Source of the DNA: a virus
Direction: 5' to 3' (one strand)
Length of the DNA stretch: 36,926 bases
Virus record (IMG/VR): IMGVR_UViG_3300042562_001006
Coordinates: 1 to 36,926 of that record
Positions 20,774-27,201 of this stretch are shown here, one piece after another. Positions within the stretch are counted from its first letter, which is position 1. Each line of letters starts with the position of its first letter. The notes under the pieces were generated by a model, which saw only the letters and a program-made list of their open reading frames with translations, had not been told where the DNA came from and ran no database searches. The translations under genes and the position numbers were made by a program.

Positions 20774-21330
20774 CGTGTGGCTTGAAAGTGCATGCTATCG
20801 CGGCTCCAATAAGCCCCGCCGGAAAGCCAGCCTTCGTCGGCAAAGTACTCCATGACCTCCAGCGGCATGGATGCGTCGGTCGGCCAGGCGGTATTATTGC
20901 CGTTTGATCCTGCCATTAAGTCAATCGCAGCGCCCCAAGCGTGCAAGCTCTTGCGCGATCCGCCGCGCATGTTGCGGTCATTGTAGCAGCCCGCGTATTG
21001 CTTGAGCACGTGCGGATGCGTCTTGCTGATCGCAGTCAGCACGCGATGTAGGCTGGATGCGACCCGCGTGTGGCAGCGAATAGTTTTGACCGCTTGGCTT
21101 TCGTAATGCACGCCAAGGTCGGAGACCGATAGATTGACCAGATTGCTCTCGTCACCCGGCTGACCGTAGAACGCGATAAGCGATTGGTCGTCCTGCATCG
21201 GCCACTGCACCGGCACTGGTCGCAAGCGGTCGAGATGCTTCTGGCAGGCAGCACGAGACTTGGGCCCCCACACACCATCAGGAACGACGCCGATCTTTTC
21301 CTGCATCAGTTGGATGTCCTGTTTTGTCAT
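20770..21330 (-). CDS. Endolysin: M15-family peptidase with N-terminal peptidoglycan-binding segment
   Basis: 186 residues from an ATG at 21330 (the longer frame from 21486 is a false extension). Residues 4-34 (DIQLMQEKIGVVPDGVWGPK) are a short peptidoglycan-binding motif. Residues 128-138 (SLHAWGAAIDL, zinc ligands His130 and Asp137) and HFQATR (His181) give the M15/VanY-type catalytic site that cleaves peptide cross-links in the wall. No signal peptide, so release depends on a holin. Confidence 0.82.
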   Translation of the reverse strand: MTKQDIQLMQEKIGVVPDGVWGPKSRAACQKHLDRLRPVPVQWPMQDDQSLIAFYGQPGDESNLVNLSVSDLGVHYESQAVKTIRCHTRVASSLHRVLTAISKTHPHVLKQYAGCYNDRNMRGGSRKSLHAWGAAIDLMAGSNGNNTAWPTDASMPLEVMEYFADEGWLSGGAYWSRDSMHFQATR

Positions 21331-21428
21331 GGGGAAAAAGAACTCAGAATCCAGCCAAGCATGAAAAACCAGCATACAACCATGAGAGCGAAGAACGCGA
21401 CGTGAAGGAGTGCTTGGAGCGTTGGCAT
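21327..21428 (-). CDS. 33-residue single-span membrane protein, holin candidate
   Basis: A very short gene. The product is MPTLQALLHVAFFALMVV, then CWFFMLGWILSSFSP, which is one transmembrane helix over most of its length. Its start overlaps the upstream stop (TGATG) and its stop overlaps the endolysin start (ATGA), so it is translationally sandwiched. The overlap architecture argues it is real. A short single-span holin or antiholin fits; no family assigned. Confidence 0.6.
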   Translation of the reverse strand: MPTLQALLHVAFFALMVVCWFFMLGWILSSFSP

Positions 21429-21736
21429 CAGATGCGCTTGGTAAGTTTGGCGACGACCCACGCGAGCTGCACGATGACACTAGCAAAGTCGATCCCCTGC
21501 TGCACCCAGGGAGGTGTGCCGTGCGTCAGAGTAAAGCGCGGAGATGTGATGATCTCCCGCACCCGCATCGCTTTATCGAGTCCGGACACCGGCATCTTGC
21601 TGGCCAGCGTCACATTGTCCACGATGACTTGGAATTGCTCGTTCGACAAGCCAGCGACTAGCAGCCGCGCAGTTTCGGTGGCCTTGGCTACCGCATCGCG
21701 ATGCCAGAGTGATTTGAACCATGTAAAGAATTTCAT
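21428..21736 (-). CDS. Hypothetical lysis-cluster protein, 102 aa
   Basis: The ATG at 21736 is preceded by GGTGAG, one of the few Shine-Dalgarno-like sites in the window, and replaces a TTG at 21751. MKFFTWFKSLWHRDAV is amphipathic and the C-terminus (FASVIVQLAWVVAKL) is hydrophobic, so it may be membrane-associated. It lies between the lipoprotein and the 33-residue protein. Function unknown. Confidence 0.5.
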   Translation of the reverse strand: MKFFTWFKSLWHRDAVAKATETARLLVAGLSNEQFQVIVDNVTLASKMPVSGLDKAMRVREIITSPRFTLTHGTPPWVQQGIDFASVIVQLAWVVAKLTKRI

Positions 21737-21740
21737 AAGC

Positions 21741-21905
21741 TCACCAAGCAAGTGTCACCGACAAAAGCAAGCCTTCCATCATCCCTGCCTTGAAGCCGTC
21801 GCGCCAGTCTTCGCTCTTGTCCGGGAAGAGCGATGCGTCTGGCATCTGCTGGATGCTGACACACGAGCACGAGCCAAGCGCGAGAATGAGCAGAATGGTT
21901 TTCAT
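21741..21905 (-). CDS. Small lipoprotein, o-spanin-like, 54 aa
   Basis: 54 codons starting MKTILLILALGSCSCVSIQ. LALGSC is a lipobox with Cys13 as the lipidated residue. The chain ends with hydrophobic GLLLSVTLAW. It overlaps the upstream gene by ATGA. A short outer-membrane lipoprotein next to an i-spanin-like protein (22249-22545) and an endolysin fits an o-spanin, implying a Gram-negative-type envelope. At 54 residues it is at the short end of the spanin range. Confidence 0.6.
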   Translation of the reverse strand: MKTILLILALGSCSCVSIQQMPDASLFPDKSEDWRDGFKAGMMEGLLLSVTLAW

Positions 21906-22249
21906 CGCACTTTAGAATCTTGGCTCGATTTGTTGGCGTCCCGCGCAGCAATCAAACCAGCACCCGCTATGATCTCACCAGTTGCCAGTTGCAGCCCTTC
22001 CAGCGTCAGCGGCACCCCATCAGTCACGCGCAGCAGTGCATCGACCACAGCGCCCAATCCGTGCAAAATAAGAGCCACCCCGGCCAGCGTCGTTTTCCAA
22101 TTGAGCAGAAACGGCAGGATCTTGTTTGATAGCCATTTCATGGTCGTAGCGTGGATGATGTTTGATTTGATGACCGGCCTACCCGCTAGATCTTTCGCGC
22201 GCCGGACTTCTGGCCGCTTGCCAAAGATTGGGTGTCCGGGTGTGCGCAT
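21902..22249 (-). CDS. Membrane-active lysis-cluster protein, holin-like
   Basis: 115 residues from the ATG at 22249 (TAATG with the upstream gene), or 79 residues from the internal ATG at 22141 (MKWLSNKILPFLLNWKTT). The shorter start is supported by a hydrophobic helix WKTTLAGVALILHGLGAVV and a second hydrophobic stretch near GEIIAGAGLIAA, giving a two-span holin-like protein. The N-terminal extension is basic with no hydrophobic character. Start unsettled. Confidence 0.5.
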   Translation of the reverse strand: MRTPGHPIFGKRPEVRRAKDLAGRPVIKSNIIHATTMKWLSNKILPFLLNWKTTLAGVALILHGLGAVVDALLRVTDGVPLTLEGLQLATGEIIAGAGLIAARDANKSSQDSKVR

Positions 22250-22545
22250 TACGGGTTGAGCTTGTTGTCAATTTTGTCGAGCTTTTCGACTATCGACCGC
22301 AGTAGTTGCGTGTCTGCGCTGTCTTTGATCTCCAGATTGCGGACTGTGCTGTTGGTCGCGCCAATCGCGTCCTTCACGTCCCTAAGCGATTCAGTCTGCC
22401 TGTTAATCGCGATCTGGATCGCCGCCACCCATGTGCCCAGCATAAAAGCGCCGACAAGCAGCGCCCAGCCTAGTTTGACCACTAAGTCGAGGATCTTGAG
22501 TTTTGACTCAAAGTCCTGAAGTTGTTCGCGCGTGACAGGTTCCAT
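22249..22545 (-). CDS. Membrane-anchored coiled-coil protein, i-spanin-like
   Basis: 98 residues. A short cytoplasmic helix precedes a single transmembrane segment (LGWALLVGAFMLGTWVAAIQI, about 25-45), then a long coiled coil (ESLRDVKDAIGATN, LEIKDSADTQLLRSIVEKLD). This order matches i-spanins and other N-terminal-anchored lysis proteins. It is read with the lipoprotein downstream. Its ATG follows a TTGACA by 19 bases. Confidence 0.55.
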   Translation of the reverse strand: MEPVTREQLQDFESKLKILDLVVKLGWALLVGAFMLGTWVAAIQIAINRQTESLRDVKDAIGATNSTVRNLEIKDSADTQLLRSIVEKLDKIDNKLNP

Positions 22546-22570
22546 GTCTTGATCGCATTCGGTCTGTCAA

Positions 22571-22636
22571 TGGCTACTGCAACCGGAGTCGAACCGATAT
22601 GCGATACTATGATTTCGCACGCTACCGAGCGCAGTA
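22571..22636 (-). tRNA. tRNA-like element with CAU anticodon and encoded CCA (degenerate)
   Basis: On the minus strand the 5' acceptor UACUGCG (22636-22630) pairs with UGCAGUA (22581-22575), followed by G and CCA (22574-22571). The T arm AUCGG-UUCGACU-CCGGU (22598-22582) is standard. The anticodon arm UGCGA/UCGCA (22619-22600) presents U-CAU-A at 22612-22608 in a loop of ten, or seven with one bulge. The D region (CUCGGUAGCG) keeps GGUAG but is too short for a normal stem and the variable loop is one base. A Met or Ile2-type mini-tRNA, a pseudo-tRNA, or a tRNA-like RNA are all possible. Confidence 0.5.
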
Positions 22637-22644
22637 TCGGATGG

Positions 22645-23127
22645 TTATGGCAGCACGTTGGCGGAGCCATAGGCGACAACGCTGACCGTATACCCCACGC
22701 CGGAAGGTGTGATGGTCAAGGCTTCAGCAGCGGTAGCGTTACCCGCGTTCGGGTTGTAAATGTTAAGCACCCCGCCGACGCCGACATTGATTGATGTGAA
22801 CGTGATTTTGCCAAATGCCGAGCAGGCAACCGCAACGGAACCATTGGCTGGGCCTGCCACCGAAATGATATAGCCCAGCACCCGAGCAGGGATGATGGTT
22901 GCGCGCGTGATTGGATCAAGCTGCGCGACACCGTTAACCGTGATCGACAACACGCCTGAGCCGATCGTGATGTTTCCGGCAGAATTGGCAGTGAACTCAG
23001 CCGCAACACTCCACTGATCCGCAAGTGATACGTTAATCTCTGGCACCGAATGCCGGATGGGAGCGCGGACGGCGCTGGCTGCGTAGGAGTTTTGGAGCAG
23101 CGTGGAAAGTTTGAATGTGGATGGCAT
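22645..23127 (-). CDS. Tail protein, shorter paralog, 160 aa
   Basis: Shares its layout with the gene just upstream: S-x-x-LQNSYAASAVRAPI, then VPEINVS, DPITRATIIPAR and a C-terminal NIYNPNAGNATAAEALTI. The upstream paralog has the same frame but an extra inserted domain. Beta-rich and probably virion-exposed. Role in tail tip or fibre is inferred. Confidence 0.6.
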   Translation of the reverse strand: MPSTFKLSTLLQNSYAASAVRAPIRHSVPEINVSLADQWSVAAEFTANSAGNITIGSGVLSITVNGVAQLDPITRATIIPARVLGYIISVAGPANGSVAVACSAFGKITFTSINVGVGGVLNIYNPNAGNATAAEALTITPSGVGYTVSVVAYGSANVLP

Positions 23128-23131
23128 AAGA

Positions 23132-23887
23132 TTAAGAGCCTAGAACCAAGATGTTGACGTTGAGTCCGGTTGTTCCATTAAGGAAAACACTCAAAACATT
23201 TCCGTTAGCTGTTTTTACAGCCGACGCAGCGTTGTAAAGGAATGAACCGTTTTCGCGAATCGAGATTGCTGGAGACATTGTAAGCCCGCAAAAATCGGTT
23301 GCCGTAAGCTGAGCGCAAACGATGCCGGTTAATGTCCAACTTGCAACCGTAGTGCCAGCCCCGCCGACCCGATCAATACCCATCACAAGAGCCCCAGTCC
23401 CCGTGGTGTAGCTCGTGACAGTTCCCTCCATGTAGTTTGCCGCATTTGCCACGTCAGTCGCTCTCACCCGCATCCCGGCCACATAGGCTAGACCTGTTTG
23501 AGTTGTGAATGTTTTGGTGCCAGTTCCAATAACCAGAGAGCTTGACGGCGCGGTTGCCGTTGGCTGCACCGACGCAGGCGCAACAGTAGGGTCACGGCGA
23601 GTCACGGTCACATAAAAGCCTTTTAGGTTGTTAAAAACCAGAGTGGCATTTGTGATCGGATTGGTAAGCAATGCAGCCGTGCCACCGTTAAGGACTGAGC
23701 TAATTTGAAAGCTTGAGTTGACCGTCAGGGTGTTGACTGCTCCGCTGCCATAAGCCTCAAACACCCCCGAGATCAAGCTCTCCTCACGCACGATCAAGTC
23801 AGGCACTTGCTGAGTTGCGGAGGGAATGACCGAGTTGCCCGGATAGCTGTTTTGCGCTTTAAGCGTCAACGCGAAGATGTTCGGCAT
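23132..23887 (-). CDS. Tail protein, longer paralog with inserted beta domain, 251 aa
   Basis: Residues 1-97 and 189-251 align with the 160-residue paralog (shared NPITNATLVF, GFYVTV). Residues about 100-188 are an insertion with SSSLVIGTGTKTFTTQTGL, MRVRA, NYMEGTVTSY and GTTVASWTL, a beta module that recurs in many phage tail proteins. It therefore looks like a domain insertion into an existing scaffold. Its ATG follows a TTGACA with exactly 14 bases between. Confidence 0.65.
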   Translation of the reverse strand: MPNIFALTLKAQNSYPGNSVIPSATQQVPDLIVREESLISGVFEAYGSGAVNTLTVNSSFQISSVLNGGTAALLTNPITNATLVFNNLKGFYVTVTRRDPTVAPASVQPTATAPSSSLVIGTGTKTFTTQTGLAYVAGMRVRATDVANAANYMEGTVTSYTTGTGALVMGIDRVGGAGTTVASWTLTGIVCAQLTATDFCGLTMSPAISIRENGSFLYNAASAVKTANGNVLSVFLNGTTGLNVNILVLGS

Positions 23888-23909
23888 GAAAACACGATGG
23901 ATGTCAATC

Positions 23910-24785
23910 TTAGATGAAGGTGACAGTCGGCAGGCTGATAAACACGCTGCCGACTTGATGGTGCGTGATGGTCGATCCGGATCGGGTTAGAAGTCGGAGG
24001 TTGGCGGTTGTCGCACTAGAAGAAGGCTTGCTGGCCGACACCACAAAGGACGCACTCGATACCGTCCATTTTCGGATGTTTGCGGCAGCCTTCGTGTAAT
24101 TCTGAAATTGCACAAGCAATCCCTCCTCGCCGCCTTCCCCGTACCCGCCTTGGCCTCCATCTCCTGCATTTTTTGGTTCTGAAGGTGGAGAGTTTGTTCC
24201 GGCGGCGCCACCACCGCCACCAGTGCCGGGAGAGCCGCTTGACCCATTGCCTCCAGCCACGCCATTTGCCCCTTCTCCGCCTGTGGTCTTGCCTCCGCAT
24301 CCGCCGCCGCCGCCGCCACCACCACCGCCACCCGTGCCGCCGACGACGGTGAGCGTCTCTTGATCCGCAGTCGAGAGAGCACCGACTACTTGGCCTGTTG
24401 ATGGCGTAAATCCGATCTGAAGCCAAACAGAGAACCCAGTAGCCACCGCTAAAGTTGCGCCTGCTACAGTCGCCACCGATTCAGTCCAGCCACCGCTGCT
24501 TGGGTTGTTCACATCGTAGGTACTCCACGAAACGCCCAGCACTTTGCCGCCCAGGATGATGACGTTCTCGCCGGACAGAACGCCGGTGAAGTCGATAACG
24601 CTGGATGTGGCCGTCGCTCTGCCCTGCTTGCTTGAGACGATGATTCCGTCCTCGGTCTCTTGCAGCGTAATTCCGTTGCCAGCAATCGGCATCTGTTCGT
24701 AGATGGCTTTGCGGAACATGGCCAGCGTTTTCCCCTTGAGGAAATAATGCAGATTGCCAAAGAAGTTGGGAAAATCAGGGAACAA
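23910..24785 (-). CDS. Glycine-rich tail protein C (TTG start), 291 aa
   Basis: The TTG start at 24785 is supported by its paralogs, which all begin M-[L/F]-P-[D/E]-x-P. Residues about 1-150 are a beta-rich head (GKTLAMFRKAI, EQMPIAGNGITLQETEDGII). Residues about 150-225 are a polyglycine block with runs of up to eleven Gly. The C-terminus (ITHHQVGSVFISLPTVTFI) is shared with B and A. Glycine-rich sandwiches of this type tip the tail fibres of some T4-like phages. Confidence 0.7.
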   Translation of the reverse strand: MFPDFPNFFGNLHYFLKGKTLAMFRKAIYEQMPIAGNGITLQETEDGIIVSSKQGRATATSSVIDFTGVLSGENVIILGGKVLGVSWSTYDVNNPSSGGWTESVATVAGATLAVATGFSVWLQIGFTPSTGQVVGALSTADQETLTVVGGTGGGGGGGGGGGCGGKTTGGEGANGVAGGNGSSGSPGTGGGGGAAGTNSPPSEPKNAGDGGQGGYGEGGEEGLLVQFQNYTKAAANIRKWTVSSASFVVSASKPSSSATTANLRLLTRSGSTITHHQVGSVFISLPTVTFI

Positions 24786-25674
24786 AGGAGCTGATAAAGG
24801 TAGCTGCTGGCAGCGTTACGTGATACGAGCCAGCATGATATTGAGTGACCACGCCGTTCGTTTGTGATGCAATGCGAACGTAAATGTTGGTGGCTGGCGA
24901 TGCAGTCGGTTTAGTTGTGTGAACCTCAAGACTGGCAGAAGTGATTTGCCAGCGCCTAAACACCATTGAAAGATTCGTGTAGTGGGTAAACGATTTTGCC
25001 TGTCCGTTTCCGCCTGCTGCTCCGTTGCCTCCATCTCCACCTTCTGCTGGCGTTCCTGATTCGGAGTTTGATGTCGAATTAACTCCTCCAGGCGTGTAGT
25101 AGCCGGGACTGCCAGCAGTTTGTCCTGATGCGGCCTCACCGGTTGCGCCAGTAGATCCGACCGTGCCATCTCCACCGGCCCCGCCGCCACCACCGTCACC
25201 ACCCGCACCGCCGCCGCCGGTCGTGACCGACAAATTTGCCGCGCCTATAGCCGAAAGCGCGCCGCTCATATTTGCGTCGGTCTGTGAAAGCTGGATGCGC
25301 AACCACACGCTTTGACCGTCTGCCACAGCCAGCGTAGAAGGCCCGACAGTAAACTGTTCCGCTAGCCAGTCAGTCGGTAAAGGGTTGCTCATGGTTGGCG
25401 TTCCCCATGTGGTGCCGATGACCCGACCCACCGTAATATCGAGAGAGTTGGTGGCCGGTAGTGACGCCTTGAAGTCATGATTGATGGCGACCGTTGGCGC
25501 CACCTCCACCTGCTGGTCAGCGTGTAGCAGAATGCCCGCATTCGTCTCCTCCAGCCGAATGTTGGCGCCCTCGATTGGCGTCTGCATCGTGATCCGCCGC
25601 ACGATCTTTTCGAGCGTTTTACCGGTCAAAACGTAAACGTCGCCGAGGTTAAAGTTTGGAATGTCCGGCAGCAT
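24775..25674 (-). CDS. Glycine-rich tail protein B, 299 aa
   Basis: Same plan as C and A: MLPDIPNFNLGDVYVLTGKT opening, a central Gly-rich block (GGGGAGGDGGGGGAGGDG, about residues 151-225), and a C-terminal AGSYHVTLPAATFI segment. The start overlaps the upstream paralog's stop by adjacency at 25674/25675 and its stop overlaps C by 11 bp. Probably a receptor-binding or tail-tip protein. Confidence 0.7.
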   Translation of the reverse strand: MLPDIPNFNLGDVYVLTGKTLEKIVRRITMQTPIEGANIRLEETNAGILLHADQQVEVAPTVAINHDFKASLPATNSLDITVGRVIGTTWGTPTMSNPLPTDWLAEQFTVGPSTLAVADGQSVWLRIQLSQTDANMSGALSAIGAANLSVTTGGGGAGGDGGGGGAGGDGTVGSTGATGEAASGQTAGSPGYYTPGGVNSTSNSESGTPAEGGDGGNGAAGGNGQAKSFTHYTNLSMVFRRWQITSASLEVHTTKPTASPATNIYVRIASQTNGVVTQYHAGSYHVTLPAATFISSFVP

Positions 25675-26553
25675 TTAGGCGATGATGAAAGTGATTGCTG
25701 GTGGCGTGATTGAGATGCTGCCAGCAACATGCTGCGTGATGCTGGTCCCGCTAATGGTCGCCAGTTGAATCCATGAGACTGCCTCGCTCGATGCACCTTT
25801 GGCCGTGTGTAGCGAGATGCCATTAATCGACCATTTCCGGATCTGCGCCGTGCCCTTAGTTGCGCGTGTGAAAGTAACACTGCCCCCTTCTCCCCCTGCG
25901 CCGCCGTAGCCCCCAGCACCCCCGCTGGCGCCGTAGCTGTTGCCGAGTCCGGTCACCCTAGTTGGCGGAGTTGTAAGAATATCCTCCACAATGCCTCCTT
26001 GGCCGCCAACACCGGTGAAATCTCCGCTGTCTCCGCCTGAGCCATCTCTTCCCACAATATCCGGCCACACTCCGCTGTTTGCACCACCGCCACCACCACC
26101 ACCACCACGTCCGCCCGCAGCACCGGAGATGTTGTAAGTGGTCGTGCCAAGCGGTCCGGTCGTAGTGGTGTCGCTCTCCGACCACAGCACGCTGAGCCAG
26201 ACTTGTGTCACCGTGCCCGTCAAGGTGCCGCCGATGTAATTGACCTCTCGCTGCCAGTCGCCCGGCGTCGGATTGTCTCCCAGAATTGCCCCCCAGAGCG
26301 GGTACAGCAACTTGCCGGGTGCGACTACCACATTCGTCCCATCGAGCGACACAGCAAAGCCTAGAGCGAAAGGAGCTGCCACTCCGCCAGAGCCAAGGCG
26401 GTCGATAATCTGTCCGTCCTTGGTCTCGGTGATGATGACCGTTTCCGAGCTGAGCAGCCGCTGGAGTTTGATGCGATCGACCAGCCGGTTGAGCAAAAAG
26501 CCCGACCGTCCGCCGTTGACCTTCGGGTCGATGACTGGAAGTTCTGGCAGCAT
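25675..26553 (-). CDS. Glycine-rich tail protein A, 292 aa
   Basis: MLPELPVIDPKVNGGRSGFL start, a beta head with VIITETKDGQIIDRLGSGG (the same E-T-x-D/N-G-x-I core as B and C), and a Gly-rich block around residues 143-230 (GGRGGGGGGGGANSG, GGAGGYGGAGGEGG). The C-terminus AGSISITPPAITFII matches the paralogs. Start lies 1 bp after the upstream gene. Confidence 0.7.
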   Translation of the reverse strand: MLPELPVIDPKVNGGRSGFLLNRLVDRIKLQRLLSSETVIITETKDGQIIDRLGSGGVAAPFALGFAVSLDGTNVVVAPGKLLYPLWGAILGDNPTPGDWQREVNYIGGTLTGTVTQVWLSVLWSESDTTTTGPLGTTTYNISGAAGGRGGGGGGGGANSGVWPDIVGRDGSGGDSGDFTGVGGQGGIVEDILTTPPTRVTGLGNSYGASGGAGGYGGAGGEGGSVTFTRATKGTAQIRKWSINGISLHTAKGASSEAVSWIQLATISGTSITQHVAGSISITPPAITFIIA

Positions 26554-26554
26554 A

Positions 26555-27199
26555 TCAACCAGGCATATATTCGTAGATGTAGACCATACTCTGTTTTACC
26601 AAGTAGATCGACACTCCGTCGCCGTTGATCGTCTCAATCTCTAGCCCGTCCTGAATCCAGCCGAATGGGTAGTTGTAGACTGGCGTTGTCGGTTCTGTCG
26701 TAAACGGGTTTGTTGGAGGGAATGGCAGCGGCCCGAGTGCGATAGCGTTTTCCGGCCTTGTGGCGGTGTTAGGAAAGAACTCCGTCACTTGGTGAAACGT
26801 GCAGGAAAGGTTGATGTATTGCCCCTGAATCTCGCCTTCGTTTCCAGTCCCCGGCACCGTGCCTAGGCCGCTTTTGTAACTCTGGATCTTGCTCGACACC
26901 GTGCGCTTGACCGCCTGCGCGCCGAGTAGCCCCGCCGCCTGCACGTCAAACGAGTAGATGTTCGATCCCTCCTGCGTGACACTCACGCCGTTGAAGTACA
27001 TGTTCGGATAGAACGCTGGCTGCATCCCGGTTGCGAAGTGGGTAGCCGCATACGTTGCAGGCGTGTCGGTCCGCCCCCAGTACTTCAGAGTCATGGTGTC
27101 CCAGCCGCTTTCGGACACAGACAAGCGCAGTCCGTTCTCTGCTAGGATTGGGTCAGTTGATCCCGGCCAATGCGTATGGTTTGTTGGTGGCGTTGGCAT
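26555..27199 (-). CDS. Tail protein downstream of tape measure, 214 aa (Dit-like position)
   Basis: A beta-rich protein (NGLRLSVSESGWDTMTLKYW, VTQEGSNIYSFDVQ) with a Pro-rich segment and GWIQDGLEIETINGDGVSIY near the end. It sits where the distal tail protein usually lies, directly after the tape measure. I recognise no sequence signature of Dit or Tal families, so the assignment rests on position. Confidence 0.5.
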   Translation of the reverse strand: MPTPPTNHTHWPGSTDPILAENGLRLSVSESGWDTMTLKYWGRTDTPATYAATHFATGMQPAFYPNMYFNGVSVTQEGSNIYSFDVQAAGLLGAQAVKRTVSSKIQSYKSGLGTVPGTGNEGEIQGQYINLSCTFHQVTEFFPNTATRPENAIALGPLPFPPTNPFTTEPTTPVYNYPFGWIQDGLEIETINGDGVSIYLVKQSMVYIYEYMPG

Positions 27200-27201
27200 G
27201 G

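Noticed and set aside
22594-22640. tRNA-like element as a phage attachment site
   Set aside because: Attachment sites often copy a tRNA 3' end, but no integrase, excisionase or second copy is visible in the window.
24016-24426. Arg/Trp-rich ORF in the glycine-rich gene
   Set aside because: Frame-shifted reading of GGN codons; not supported by paralogy, which favours the glycine frame.
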